DNA of 43,508 nucleotides from Sphaerospermopsis aphanizomenoides BCCUSP55 (GCF_001586785.1 NZ_LUFH02000053.1:1-43508), one strand, 5' to 3'. Shown: positions 16,891 through 26,123, numbered from the stretch's first letter. Translations and numbers: made by a program. Notes: generated from the letters alone by a model not told the origin.

Positions 16891-17004
16891 TGTGTAGCCA
16901 CATTTTCTCAAGCTTTGTTTAGATATTTTACTCAAGGGTCAACTTGTGCCAAAATTAACCATACATCAACCAAGATGACTTTTTGAGTAGGGGTGAATAT
17001 CAAA

Positions 17005-18372
17005 ATGAAGATAGGTGGGCGTTACGAATATGATAATTACAAACCCTTGGGGAAAGGTGGGTTTGGAACTACTTTTTTAGCGAAAGACACCAAACGACCA
17101 GGAAACCCTTTTTGTGTAGTTAAGCAGTTTACACCACCCAGTATAGAAGCAGATACTTTAAAAAAACTTAAAGAATTTTTTGACCAAGAAGCAGAGATTT
17201 TAGAAAAGCTAGGACAACATGATCAAATACCCACTCTTTTAGCTCATTTTGCAGAAAATAAAGAGTTTTTTATAGTTCAGGAATATATAAAAGGCCATGA
17301 TTTGAGTGATGAATTAATATCAGGTCAAAAAAAGAGAGAATCTGAAGTTATTCAACTCATAATAGAAATTTTAGAAGTATTAGAATTTGTTCATAAAAAT
17401 GAAGTTATACACAGAGATATTAAGCCAGATAATATCCGCCGTCGTCAATCAGATAATAAAATTGTGATCATTGATTTTGGTGCAGTTAAAGAAGTGACAA
17501 CACAGGTGATAAATAGTCAGGGAAAACTTACCTCTACTATAATTATTGGTACTCCTGGTTATATGCCACCAGAACAACAAAGAGGTAAACCACAATTGAG
17601 TAGTGATATTTATGCAATAGGAATTATTACCATTCAAGCACTTACAGGTTTATTACCTCATGAATTAGCAGAAGATGCAAAGACAGGAGAAATTATTTGG
17701 CGTAAATATGCAAATGTTAGTCCAAAACTAGCAGCAGTTTTAGATAAAATGGTGAGCTATGACTTTCGTAACCGTTACCCGACTGCAAAGGAAGCTTTAC
17801 AAGCAGTTAAAAATTTAATACCAAAGCCTATACCTAAACCGATAGATTGGCGGGTTTGGGTAGGATTAGGAATTGCCACCGTTACTAGCTTAATTATCTT
17901 CCTGATTCCCAAAGATGATTTTAATTTATATGAAAATTCCAATTATGGAATCAAGTTAAAATATCCAAAAGTCTGGGAAAGACAAGATTTAGAAAACCCG
18001 ATTACTGCGGAAATTGTTACTTTTATCTCTCCTAAACAAAGTGATACAGATAATTTTCAAGAAAAGGTAACAATTAGTGTTGATAGATTTTCTGGTACAT
18101 TAGAGGCGTTGCAAGCATCCAATATTCAAGAAATTCAAAATACTTTTTCAGGTTCAAAGATAATTGAAAAATTGATAACAACAAAGGCAAATAAACCAGC
18201 TAGTCAATTAATTTTTAGTGGCACGAATGGGAAATATAGTTTGAAAAATATGCAGGTTGTGATTTTAAAAGGTGAACAGGCTTATACAATTTTTTATACT
18301 GCAACAATAGCTGATTATGATGAGTTTGTGGAAACAGCAGAAAAAATGATTAAATCATTGGAAATTGATTAA
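17005..18372 (+). CDS. Ser/Thr protein kinase with membrane helix and PsbP-like C-domain
   Basis: The product is a Hanks-type (PknB-like) kinase. In the numbering of the longer GTG-start form (16993), motifs are the Gly-rich loop GKGGFGTTFLAKD (20-32), Lys44 (VVKQF), the catalytic loop HRDIKPDN (140-147, Asp142), DFG (161-163) and GTPGYMPPEQ. A single membrane helix at about 288-305 separates it from an outer domain 'SNYGIKLKYPKVWERQD...' (about 315-459), which looks like the PsbP/PsbP-like fold often attached to cyanobacterial kinases. I prefer the ATG at 17005 because AGGGG lies nine bases upstream. The domain order suggests a receptor sensing something on the far side of the membrane. Substrates unknown. 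Confidence 0.9.
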   Translation: MKIGGRYEYDNYKPLGKGGFGTTFLAKDTKRPGNPFCVVKQFTPPSIEADTLKKLKEFFDQEAEILEKLGQHDQIPTLLAHFAENKEFFIVQEYIKGHDLSDELISGQKKRESEVIQLIIEILEVLEFVHKNEVIHRDIKPDNIRRRQSDNKIVIIDFGAVKEVTTQVINSQGKLTSTIIIGTPGYMPPEQQRGKPQLSSDIYAIGIITIQALTGLLPHELAEDAKTGEIIWRKYANVSPKLAAVLDKMVSYDFRNRYPTAKEALQAVKNLIPKPIPKPIDWRVWVGLGIATVTSLIIFLIPKDDFNLYENSNYGIKLKYPKVWERQDLENPITAEIVTFISPKQSDTDNFQEKVTISVDRFSGTLEALQASNIQEIQNTFSGSKIIEKLITTKANKPASQLIFSGTNGKYSLKNMQVVILKGEQAYTIFYTATIADYDEFVETAEKMIKSLEID

Positions 18373-18373
18373 T

Positions 18374-18474
18374 TGTCTGAATCATGATTTACAGCATTTA
18401 GTGATAATACTAGAAAATCATTACAGTTTTCTTATCCTGTAAATCCTTTAATCCTGGCAATCCTGATTCAGACA
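18374..18474. repeat. Palindromic element between convergent genes
   Basis: TGTCTGAATCA (18374-18384) is mirrored by TGATTCAGACA (18464-18474), and inside it GATTTACAG pairs with CTGTAAATC. This about 100-bp element fills the gap between the kinase and the convergent hypothetical gene. It resembles the 'gtctgaatcaggatttacagg' repeat of cyanobacteria and may double as a terminator. Confidence 0.7.
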
Positions 18475-18486
18475 GTAAAGAACCTA

Positions 18487-19116
18487 TTAGTCTTTAGGAC
18501 ATTCTCTGACCTTATTGGATACCCATCTCTTGCAAGGAGAGAAAAAACCTTTACCTTTTTCTGCACAGTATCCTTTATCTACTTCTGTGGCTTCTCGATA
18601 AACTTCTGATACAGTGGAACTTCTGTTCACGACAGCCGAAAATTGTCCTCTTTCAACTACTGAATTGTTCTCCCTAATTTCATATTCAAATTCATTGTTA
18701 TCATCTCTAATAACAAATGTACTGTCTCTATGTTGAGTACCAAAAGTTATGTCAGTTGACTCTGCGGATCTACCCTTGCTATAGTCCCTTTCTGTGAATG
18801 GAAAGTTATCAGGAGACATTCCCCGCGAAATGTTCCTAATAATTACTTTTCTATCTTTTCTGGGAGGTTGAGTTGAGGATGTAAACCAGGCTTTAACTTT
18901 ACCTGCATAAATTTTAGAACTGGGACATTCACCAACATATCTAAATAAAGGAACAACTATTTGATTTAGTTCTGATTGTCCTTCAACTTCAAAACCAATT
19001 TCAGGATCAGTAGGAAGTAATTGTCCCCAACTTGGTAAAGATGGTATGAATACCAATGGAGTTGAGAATAAAAAAAGATTAATCAAGTAGGATACATAGC
19101 GAGTTTTAAGAGACAT
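18487..19116 (-). CDS. Secreted hypothetical protein
   Basis: I do not recognise a family for this 209-residue protein. It starts with a signal peptide (hydrophobic YLINLFLFSTPLVFIPSLP, cleavage probably near SWGQ, residue 32). The mature part is hydrophilic, predicted beta-rich, and has four cysteines (one near CPSSK, three near the C-terminus: YCAEKGKG, SPCKRW, RECPKD), suggesting disulfides outside the cytoplasm. A GAGGTG ribosome site precedes the ATG. It starts 50 bases after the trypsin-GUN4 gene on the same strand and is probably the last gene of the COP23-protease operon. Confidence 0.75.
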   Translation of the reverse strand: MSLKTRYVSYLINLFLFSTPLVFIPSLPSWGQLLPTDPEIGFEVEGQSELNQIVVPLFRYVGECPSSKIYAGKVKAWFTSSTQPPRKDRKVIIRNISRGMSPDNFPFTERDYSKGRSAESTDITFGTQHRDSTFVIRDDNNEFEYEIRENNSVVERGQFSAVVNRSSTVSEVYREATEVDKGYCAEKGKGFFSPCKRWVSNKVRECPKD

Positions 19117-19166
19117 TTTTCACCTCAAAAGTCGAGTATAAATTTACTTAACTATATATTAATGTA

Positions 19167-20381
19167 TTAAATTTTGCAAACATCTAAATAGGCAATAAAT
19201 TTTCCCCAAATTGGTCCATCTAAAAATAATCTAGGCAGATGTCCTACAGGAGCATTTAAGGAATAGTTAATCTGCTCCTTGGGCAAGAAACGACCACGAT
19301 AACGCCAACCCAACTCAGTAGCAAAATCATCAAAATATTCATTTGTTGCTTCAAATTTATTCCCAAATAAACTCTTCCATTTTTGTGCTTGCACAGCAAA
19401 ACCAAAACGTCCTTGACTATTGCTTCTCCAAATTCTATTAATATTACTGAGACTTGCACAAGACAATCGAGGAATTGACTGAGCATTCAGTACATTAGAA
19501 GATTGACTCATACGTAAAATCAAAGATTTTGTTTCTTCATCAGCTTCTTGAAAATTACCTTGGGATAATAATTCTTCTAATCTTTCGGTAGAAAAAAAAC
19601 TTTCACTATTGCTATTAGTGGATATTGTTTCTGTGACTGAACTTACATTTACATCTAAACCTATTCTCGCTAATAATTTCAAAAATATAGAACTGGCAAT
19701 GCCTAAATTTCTACCTGACTTGACAGTAGCAACAGAGGAATTAATCAGATCAATATCAATATCAATTGCTTGCTCACCTCTACCATGAATTCCTATAACT
19801 TGAGAATTATCATTTAAAACTGGTCCTCCACTCATTCCCGATAACGTAGGATTATCATAAATTAAATTATAACCGTTATTATTTAATGATGTATTTATAT
19901 TAGTAATATTGTCAATCAATTTACCATCACGGCAATCATAAACAGATACATTCACTGAGCCTGTTTTCACAGGAAAACCAGCTACATAAACTTTTGTTCT
20001 TCTTTGTAATTTTTGAGAATTACCAAATTGAGCTACTTGATAATTTCTACTACTGTTGAACTGCAAAACAGCTAAATCTATATTCTTATCCAGTAGTTTT
20101 ACTGTCTGATAAAGTGGATAGCGTTGATTATCTGGGGTGACAATTTCATATTTAAGTTGGCTATTTTTAACAACATGATAAGCTGTGAGAACAGTATAAG
20201 TATTGCCTTCTCTCTTAATAATTACTCCAGAGCCAGATGCCTTACTGTCAATTAAGACAGTGATTTTTTCAGCTATTTCATCCACTTGTTTATTACTACA
20301 TATTGCCAGGGCTATTTGCGGCTGTAAAAATGTGATTAATATGCCTATTACTATAGTTAAAAATGTGTAATGAATTTTCAT
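19167..20381 (-). CDS. Trypsin-like serine protease fused to a GUN4 domain
   Basis: The 404-residue protein has a signal peptide (about 1-27, ends ALA-IC) and a trypsin/DegP-like domain with His69 (TAYHVV), Asp102 (IDLAVLQF) and Ser184 (LSGMSGGPVL). Its C-terminal region (about 265-395) reads 'RLEELLSQGNFQEADEETKSLIL ... LSCASLSNINRIWRSNSQGRFGFAVQ ... LGWR ... APVGHLPRLF', the pattern of GUN4. GUN4 proteins bind Mg-porphyrins and activate Mg-chelatase, but fused GUN4 domains are of unknown role; this one would be outside the cytoplasm if the signal peptide works. Its ATG overlaps the previous gene's TGA (ATGA, 20378-20381), so the two are translationally coupled. Confidence 0.9.
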   Translation of the reverse strand: MKIHYTFLTIVIGILITFLQPQIALAICSNKQVDEIAEKITVLIDSKASGSGVIIKREGNTYTVLTAYHVVKNSQLKYEIVTPDNQRYPLYQTVKLLDKNIDLAVLQFNSSRNYQVAQFGNSQKLQRRTKVYVAGFPVKTGSVNVSVYDCRDGKLIDNITNINTSLNNNGYNLIYDNPTLSGMSGGPVLNDNSQVIGIHGRGEQAIDIDIDLINSSVATVKSGRNLGIASSIFLKLLARIGLDVNVSSVTETISTNSNSESFFSTERLEELLSQGNFQEADEETKSLILRMSQSSNVLNAQSIPRLSCASLSNINRIWRSNSQGRFGFAVQAQKWKSLFGNKFEATNEYFDDFATELGWRYRGRFLPKEQINYSLNAPVGHLPRLFLDGPIWGKFIAYLDVCKI

Positions 20382-21175
20382 TTTTTTATATCCTCATATA
20401 TCTCCAATTTTTCCATCTTTTGCATCACATTATATATTGGTACAGCCCAACTCAAACGGATAATTTGCTGATGTAAATTTTCCTCTGCTTGCTCACCATC
20501 CATAAATATAGAGGGAACATCCCATAAAGGATAAGCGTGCATACCATTCACACCAACAACCTCACCACTTTTATTCAATAAAGCTCCTCCACTCATTCCC
20601 TTTTCTAAACGGTTGGTATATCCAACTTGATAGCCTTGTCCTAAAGCTTTTTCTAAAACTAAAGAAACGTTACCGCTATTAAACACAAAGTTAATTTCTT
20701 CTGTTTCTTCCTGCACAGGAAAACCTGCCACAAATACTTCATCACCCACCTTTGGAGAAACACCTAAAGCAGCTACATAATACTCTTTTTTTACACTTGT
20801 AAATTGCAATATTGCTAAATCATAATCTTGAAAATTCACATTGTTTGGTACACTCGCTTGATAGATTTCACCATCTGGTGTTTGAATCCAATAAGGGGGG
20901 TCATCTGCTCTCAAAATATGGGCATTAGTTAATACTGTATAAACGGAATTTTGTTTATTCAGTAATATTCCTGAGCCTAAGAAATCTGTTGATAATATCT
21001 TCACAGAAATGGCTGCTGCTTTTTCCTTTAATTGTTCTATTGATAATTGAGTAGGCGGTTCTGTAATGCTGCTTTTTTCAGCAGAAATACTGATATTTAT
21101 TGCTGAAGCTGAAAGCAACATTGACAAACCGCCAATACAGGCGACAAATTTTAATATGTGCCAGTTCATGTTCAT
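20378..21175 (-). CDS. Secreted trypsin-like serine protease
   Basis: The 265-residue protein has a signal peptide (about residues 1-32) and one trypsin-like domain with a complete triad: His86 (VLTNAHIL), Asp119 (QDYDLAILQF) and Ser195 (EKGMSGGALL). 'EVFVAGFPVQ' and 'VVGVNGMHAYPLW' are typical of the cyanobacterial family that accompanies COP23 proteins. No PDZ domain is present, unlike Deg proteases. It starts immediately after the COP23 stop codon (0-base spacing) and overlaps the trypsin-GUN4 gene by four bases. Two in-frame ATGs (codons 1 and 3) are both possible starts. Substrate unknown. Confidence 0.9.
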   Translation of the reverse strand: MNMNWHILKFVACIGGLSMLLSASAINISISAEKSSITEPPTQLSIEQLKEKAAAISVKILSTDFLGSGILLNKQNSVYTVLTNAHILRADDPPYWIQTPDGEIYQASVPNNVNFQDYDLAILQFTSVKKEYYVAALGVSPKVGDEVFVAGFPVQEETEEINFVFNSGNVSLVLEKALGQGYQVGYTNRLEKGMSGGALLNKSGEVVGVNGMHAYPLWDVPSIFMDGEQAEENLHQQIIRLSWAVPIYNVMQKMEKLEIYEDIKK

Positions 21176-21727
21176 TTAATCTGGTTCAACTGTGGCACTT
21201 TCCAAGAAACGCTCAAAATCAATATTAATGGTATCGCTCGCACTTTCATCGAGAGGGTTATTACCAGCAGCTAGACCCCGACGATCTAATAGTCTACGTA
21301 AAGTAGCACTAGGATTAACCCCCCGTTTGAGAGTAAATAACAAATTACTACTTGTACAATTAGGATTTTGGCTAGTACCTGCACAAACTACAGGTTCACC
21401 GTTCACTATCCCAGTAGTAATATTTTTCAGTGTACCGTTGTCATTGCTTCTTTGAAATCTGCGCGATACCTCTTCACAACGACGTTGAGCAGTCCAAGGT
21501 GGTGGAAAATAAGCATTAGAAGTCCAGCGAATTATAGTTACTTTTCTACCATCTTGAGTACGGGCAAAGGTGACGGGTAGACCTTTACTTTTACCACAGT
21601 AAAAGGTTGCGCTTCCCGCATAGCTGGGTTGGTTAATCACTGAGGTTGTGGCTAATGCTGTTAAAGAAGCTAGGGTAACGGTTCGCATCAAGGCTGCGAA
21701 TAATTGCCTGGAAAAAGGTTTGTTCAT
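21176..21727 (-). CDS. COP23-domain secreted protein
   Basis: COP23 was described as a circadian-oscillating protein of a unicellular cyanobacterium; its biochemical function is unknown. The 183-residue protein has a signal peptide ending near SYAG (about residue 38). Next is a domain with 'FYCGKSKGLPVTFARTQDGRKVTIIRW', 'CEEVSRRFQ', 'YFPPPWTAQRRCEEVS' and 'VVCAGTSQNPNCTSSNLLFTLKRGVNPSATLRRLLDRR', the COP23 pattern with conserved cysteines. It is the first gene of a minus-strand operon with two trypsin-like proteases. Such pairing suggests a protease-associated periplasmic role (inference). The promoter should lie in 21728-22000. Confidence 0.88.
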   Translation of the reverse strand: MNKPFSRQLFAALMRTVTLASLTALATTSVINQPSYAGSATFYCGKSKGLPVTFARTQDGRKVTIIRWTSNAYFPPPWTAQRRCEEVSRRFQRSNDNGTLKNITTGIVNGEPVVCAGTSQNPNCTSSNLLFTLKRGVNPSATLRRLLDRRGLAAGNNPLDESASDTINIDFERFLESATVEPD

Positions 21728-22001
21728 AATTTATTTGCTTTATTTATCGCTATTATGCAACATAGTAGTAGTACACGCTTAATTATTATGTAAAATTACC
21801 ATAAAGATATGTTTCTAGTAAAATTGCTTAGTTACATTATTTATAATTTTTATACACGGCTAGATAGATAATTATTAATTATTTCCCCTTCTCCTCTATA
21901 ACACTAGTTATACACACTACAGTATATTTACTAGTAACGTCTAATTACATAAATAATTTATACTTAATGATTAACTATACTATACAAGTAAGAGAACTAC
22001 T

Positions 22002-22178
22002 ATGGCACAACCTACCGCACGGACAAGAGAAATACTGGAACTAGTGAATCAGTTTCGGCTCAATTCCGCACAAGAACTTTCACTTCTCATCAACTCTTCA
22101 AATTCTAATGTTATTTTTGAAGTCCCCGGATTGATGATACCGCTTAACTTCAACAAAGTTACAACAGTGGAAGTTTAA
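22002..22178 (+). CDS. Small ORF, 58 residues, possible gene fragment
   Basis: An ATG at 22002 opens a 58-codon frame with the product MAQPTARTREILELVNQFRL... ending KVTTVEV. The segment 'EILELVNQFRLNSAQELSLLINS' resembles the short N-terminal stretch ('..LELINRARANP..E') of large secreted cyanobacterial proteins, so it may be a truncated copy. Upstream 'aagtaagagaactact' offers only a weak ribosome site. It sits alone in the 823-bp leuS upstream gap, which is otherwise very AT-rich with no other feature I can support. Confidence 0.4.
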   Translation: MAQPTARTREILELVNQFRLNSAQELSLLINSSNSNVIFEVPGLMIPLNFNKVTTVEV

Positions 22179-22550
22179 AATTTTCAGATATTTATATCTA
22201 TATTTTTAGACATAAAAACCATGATTAAATCATAAAACTTGCAGTGATGGAAAATTGTATCTTCCCATATTTATACATCTGAGATATTGCCTACAACACA
22301 TATCATGAAATGATATCGAGTATTTTTGATCAGGCAGTTGGGCGCAAAGCAATTATGGGTTTTCAACAATGCGGATTTGTTCCTGATGTTACTTGAAATT
22401 TAATAGACAAGTGTAAGCAAAACATCCGTCATTCTATTTCTTTCCCTGACTGCAATGTATATTAATCTAAGCATGAATTTTTTTGAGAGCCATAGAAGAT
22501 CCCTCATTTAATAACTGATATAATTTTAAAAAAAATTAGGAAAAATTACT

Positions 22551-25118
22551 GTGGATTCTCGATATAACCCAGCCGAAATTGAGGAAAAATGGCAACAAAC
22601 ATGGTTAGAACTTGGTTTAGATAAAACACCTCAAGACAAAAACAAGCCAAAGTTCTACGCGCTTTCCATGTTCCCCTACCCATCCGGTAGCTTGCACATG
22701 GGTCACGTCCGCAATTATACAATTACAGATGTGATTGCTCGCCTTAAACGGATGCAAGGATATCGTGTATTACATCCAATGGGTTGGGATGCTTTCGGAC
22801 TACCAGCAGAAAACGCCGCCATTGATAGAGGTGTACCCCCCGCCAAATGGACATATCAAAATATAGACCAGATGCGGAAACAATTACAGCGTCTGGGTTT
22901 ATCCTTAGATTGGGATGCAGAATTAGCTACTTGTTCTCCCGATTATTACAAATGGACACAGTGGATTTTTCTGCAATTTCTAGCAGCGGGTTTAGCTTAT
23001 CAAAGAGAAGCCGCAGTTAATTGGGACCCCATTGACCAAACTGTATTAGCTAACGAACAAGTTGACAGCGAAGGACGTTCTTGGCGCAGTGGGGCAATAG
23101 TAGAACGTAAATTATTGCGTCAGTGGTTTTTGAAGATTACCGACTATGCCGAAGAATTATTAAATGATTTGGATAAATTGCCTGGTTGGCCAGAACGGGT
23201 AAAATTAATGCAGGCAAACTGGATTGGAAAATCCACAGGTGCATATTTAGAATTTCCTATTGTTGGGGCAGAGGAAAAAATCGGCGTTTATACCACCCGT
23301 CCCGACACCGTTTATGGCGTTAGCTACGTCGTATTAGCCCCAGAACACCCCTTAACTCAACTTGTCACCACATCAGAACAAAAAGTAGCCGTAGAAGCCT
23401 TTATTAAAGAAGTTAGCAATCAAAGCGAGTTAGAAAGAACCGCAGAAGATAAACCAAAACGGGGTATACCCACTGGGGGGAAAGCTATCAACCCCTTCAC
23501 TGGGGAAGAAGTACCTATTTGGATTGCAGATTACGTACTTTATGAATATGGTACTGGTGCGGTGATGGGTGTACCTGCCCATGATGTGCGAGATTTCAAA
23601 TTTGCAAAGGAGCAGAATTTAGCGATTAAAGTAGTAATTGTTCCGGAAATTGGTGCAGAGGAAACTTTAAAAGCAGCATATACAGAACCGGGAATTTTAG
23701 TTAATTCCGGTGAGTTTAATGGCATAAATTCTGTAGATGCGAAAAAGGCAATTACTGAATTTGCAGAAAAACAAGGTTTTGGTAAAGAAAGGGTACAATA
23801 TCGTTTGCGAGATTGGTTAATTTCTCGTCAACGTTATTGGGGCGCACCTATCCCTGTTATTCATTGTCCTGAATGTGGAATTGTCCCCGTACCAGAAAAA
23901 GATTTACCTGTACAATTGCCAGAAGAAATTGAATTAAGTGGCCGTGGTGGTTCACCTTTAGCACAATTAGAAAGTTGGGTAAATGTGCCTTGTCCAAGTT
24001 GCGGTACTCCAGCAAAAAGAGAAACCGACACGATGGATACATTTATTGATTCTTCTTGGTATTTCTTGCGGTTTACTGATGCTACAAATGCAGAAAAGAT
24101 TTTTGATGGTAGCAGAGTAAATGACTGGATGCCGGTTGATCAATATGTGGGTGGAATTGAACACGCGATTTTACATTTATTGTATTCTCGTTTCTTTACC
24201 AAGGTGTTAAGAGATAGAGGTTTGTTGAATTTTGATGAACCATTTCAAAAGTTATTAACTCAGGGAATGGTACAGGGTTTAACATACATGAACCCGAAAA
24301 AAAGCGGTAAGGATAAATGGATTCCTTCTCATTTAGTTGATGCAAATAATCCTGTTGATCCGCAAACTGGAGAACCTTTACAACGTCTCTATGCTACCAT
24401 GTCTAAATCTAAGGGGAATGGTGTTGCACCGGAAGATGTGATTAATAAATATGGCATTGATACGGCGCGGATGTTCATCTTATTTAAAGCACCTCCAGAA
24501 AAAGATTTGGAATGGGATGAAGCTGATGTTGAGGGACAATTCCGCTTTTTAAATCGCGTTTGGCGGTTGGTGACAGATTACGCTGCGGCGGGAGTTTGTA
24601 AGCAAAAAGCTGATTTGGAAAAGTTAAGTAAAGAGGAAAAGGATTTAAGGAGAGCGATTCATTTAGCAATTCAAGCAATTACGGAAGATGTGGAAGATGA
24701 ATATCAATTCAATACCGCAATTTCGGAATTGATGAAGTTAAGTAATGCGTTAACTGATGCTAAATGTAATAATTCACCGATTTATGCGGAAGGGATTCAA
24801 ACTTTGGTGATTATGTTAGCGCCTTTTGCACCACATATTGCTGATGAATTATGGCATTTGTTGGGAAATAAGGGGACGGTACATACACAAGTTTGGCCGA
24901 TTTTTGATTCTGCGGCTTTGATAGCTGATGAGATTACTTTGGTAATTCAAATTATGGGTAAAACTCGCGGTGCTATTCAAGTTCCTTCGCAGTTAGATAA
25001 GGCTGAGTTGGAGAAGTATGCGCGGGAGTCTGAGGTGGCGAAGCGTTATATTGAAGGGAAGGAAATTAAGAAGGTGATTGTTGTTCCTGGTAAGTTGGTG
25101 AATTTCGTTTTAGGTTAA
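22551..25118 (+). CDS. leuS: Leucyl-tRNA synthetase
   Basis: The enzyme charges tRNA-Leu with leucine. The 855-residue product has the class I signature HMGH at 49-52 ([15 protein letters not shown]), the editing (CP1) domain (about 225-420, with [21 protein letters not shown]), the zinc-type cysteines CPEC...CPSC (about 440-480) and the MSKSKGN signature (about 617-623). The anticodon-binding C-domain follows. The start is GTG at 22551, with AGGA at 22537-22540. Length is normal and there is no frameshift. The stop is followed five bases later by a MITE-like repeat. Confidence 0.98.
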   Translation: MDSRYNPAEIEEKWQQTWLELGLDKTPQDKNKPKFYALSMFPYPSGSLHMGHVRNYTITDVIARLKRMQGYRVLHPMGWDAFGLPAENAAIDRGVPPAKWTYQNIDQMRKQLQRLGLSLDWDAELATCSPDYYKWTQWIFLQFLAAGLAYQREAAVNWDPIDQTVLANEQVDSEGRSWRSGAIVERKLLRQWFLKITDYAEELLNDLDKLPGWPERVKLMQANWIGKSTGAYLEFPIVGAEEKIGVYTTRPDTVYGVSYVVLAPEHPLTQLVTTSEQKVAVEAFIKEVSNQSELERTAEDKPKRGIPTGGKAINPFTGEEVPIWIADYVLYEYGTGAVMGVPAHDVRDFKFAKEQNLAIKVVIVPEIGAEETLKAAYTEPGILVNSGEFNGINSVDAKKAITEFAEKQGFGKERVQYRLRDWLISRQRYWGAPIPVIHCPECGIVPVPEKDLPVQLPEEIELSGRGGSPLAQLESWVNVPCPSCGTPAKRETDTMDTFIDSSWYFLRFTDATNAEKIFDGSRVNDWMPVDQYVGGIEHAILHLLYSRFFTKVLRDRGLLNFDEPFQKLLTQGMVQGLTYMNPKKSGKDKWIPSHLVDANNPVDPQTGEPLQRLYATMSKSKGNGVAPEDVINKYGIDTARMFILFKAPPEKDLEWDEADVEGQFRFLNRVWRLVTDYAAAGVCKQKADLEKLSKEEKDLRRAIHLAIQAITEDVEDEYQFNTAISELMKLSNALTDAKCNNSPIYAEGIQTLVIMLAPFAPHIADELWHLLGNKGTVHTQVWPIFDSAALIADEITLVIQIMGKTRGAIQVPSQLDKAELEKYARESEVAKRYIEGKEIKKVIVVPGKLVNFVLG

Positions 25119-25123
25119 TTTTT

Positions 25124-25203
25124 GTAGGTTGGGTTAAATGCAATGCAAACTAACACATTTATTATTGGTTGATGTTCGGTTTCCTTACGTCAACCCAACC
25201 TAC
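25124..25203. repeat. MITE-like repeat 1 (complete)
   Basis: GTAGGTTGGGTT (25124-25135) and AACCCAACCTAC (25192-25203) are perfect 12-bp inverted ends of an 80-bp element starting just after the leuS stop. Its left part recurs at 27897-27922 with 26 identical bases, and its right part at 26042-26083. It resembles the widespread 'gtaggttgggtt' repeats of cyanobacteria. Confidence 0.85.
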
Positions 25204-25241
25204 AGAATTAATCACAAACCTGTCATAAACATGAAAATCTT

Positions 25242-25295
25242 ATAGTCGGCTTCAGCCGACTTTTGCTATTAGACTGGGAATTCATTCCCAGGCGG
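25242..25295 (+). repeat. REP-like element A
   Basis: Two palindromes in a row: AGTCGGCTTCAGCCGACT (25244-25261), an 11-base spacer TTTGCTATTAG, then CTGGGAATTCATTCCCAG (25274-25291) followed by GCGG. The same layout recurs in copies C and D around the neighbouring tnpA; a weak partial copy lies at 25316-25335. Confidence 0.85.
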
Positions 25296-25393
25296 GTTAT
25301 CGGGTTTTAACAATTTATTTCCAGGCGGTTGATAGCATCTGGACTTAAAAATTCCACTGATATCCACATCCCATCTTCCTATTATCCCCAAGT

Positions 25394-25445
25394 CCGCCTC
25401 AGAATGAATTCTGAGGCTAATAGCAAAAGTCAGCTAAAGCTGACT
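25394..25445 (-). repeat. REP-like element C, inverted
   Basis: The same two-palindrome element as at 25242, in reverse orientation: CCGCCTCAGAATGAATTC... then TAATAGCAAAAGTCAGC...GACT. It starts the block downstream of tnpA and, with copy D, brackets the gene in inverted orientation. Confidence 0.85.
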
Positions 25446-25454
25446 AAATGTAAA

Positions 25455-25892
25455 TTACATATAAATTTTCTGCGGTGGATCATCATCTTGATTAAAATCT
25501 TCCAAAGATTTAATTATCGTATTCTGTGAATGATGTTCCTTTTGATTTTTCACATAAATCACAGCTTCTTCTAGTTGCTTTCTCCCTAACGAAAATACAC
25601 CATATCCTCTTTGCCAAGCAAACATATCTGGTAACGAAAATACATTATTAATATAATGAGTGCTGCTACCTTTGATTTTTTGCACAAATTCAGATATGGA
25701 AATTTTCGGAGGAATGGAAGCTACTATATGAATGTGGTTTTCTGTACCATTAATAGCATGAATAATTGTTTCTAATTCATCAGCTTTGCTAATAATGTAA
25801 CTATAAATTTTCGGTTCTCTTTCATCGGTAATTAATAACTGACGCTCTTTTGTTGCCCAAACCAAATGATAATACAATCTCCACAAAGCCAT
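25455..25892 (-). CDS. IS200-type / REP-associated TnpA (Y1 transposase)
   Basis: The 145-residue product is a Y1 single-strand transposase. It has the HUH metal-binding motif HIHIV (about residues 53-57, in ENHIHIVASIPPK) and a nucleophile-tyrosine helix 'EEAVIYVKNQKEHH' (Tyr about 113). Family pattern 'YHLVWATKERQ' opens the protein. It has no TnpB partner. Flanking copies C (25394-25445) and D (25952-26003) of a REP-like double palindrome, inverted relative to each other, fit the arrangement of REP-associated tyrosine transposases. Intact start, stop and motifs suggest an active enzyme. Which group it belongs to (classic IS200 or RAYT) is inferred from the flanks. Confidence 0.88.
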   Translation of the reverse strand: MALWRLYYHLVWATKERQLLITDEREPKIYSYIISKADELETIIHAINGTENHIHIVASIPPKISISEFVQKIKGSSTHYINNVFSLPDMFAWQRGYGVFSLGRKQLEEAVIYVKNQKEHHSQNTIIKSLEDFNQDDDPPQKIYM

Positions 25893-25951
25893 AATACACC
25901 CTAGTTATTGATCATTATCAATGTTTTCATATTCATTATTCCCAAAAAAAT

Positions 25952-26003
25952 AGTCAGCTTCAGCCGACTTTTGTTATTAGACTGGGAATTCATTCCCAGG
26001 CGG
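25952..26003 (+). repeat. REP-like element D
   Basis: AGTCAGCTTCAGCCGACT (25952-25969), spacer TTTGTTATTAG, then CTGGGAATTCATTCCCAG and GCGG. It is the mirror partner of copy C around tnpA. A half copy follows at 26013-26040. Confidence 0.85.
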
Positions 26004-26041
26004 TTATATTATGAGACTGAGAATTAATTCCCAGGCAGTCA

Positions 26042-26083
26042 TGTTATTATTGCTTGATATTGGGTTTACTTAACCCAACCTAC
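26042..26083. repeat. MITE-like repeat 2 (right half only)
   Basis: From 'tgttattattgcttgat' to AACCCAACCTAC (26072-26083) this matches the right half of the element at 25124-25203, in the same orientation. The left half is missing, and the DUF262 gene begins 40 bases later. Confidence 0.7.
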
Positions 26084-26123
26084 AAATTGATATAATCACA
26101 TTAATAAAAATTACCCATTGCTA

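Noticed and set aside
19167-20381. Simple HtrA/Deg protease
   Set aside because: No PDZ domain; the C-terminal part carries the GUN4 pattern instead.
6494-26003. TnpB at 6513 and TnpA at 25455 as two halves of one IS605 element
   Set aside because: They are 18 kb apart with different flanking ends, so they belong to separate elements.
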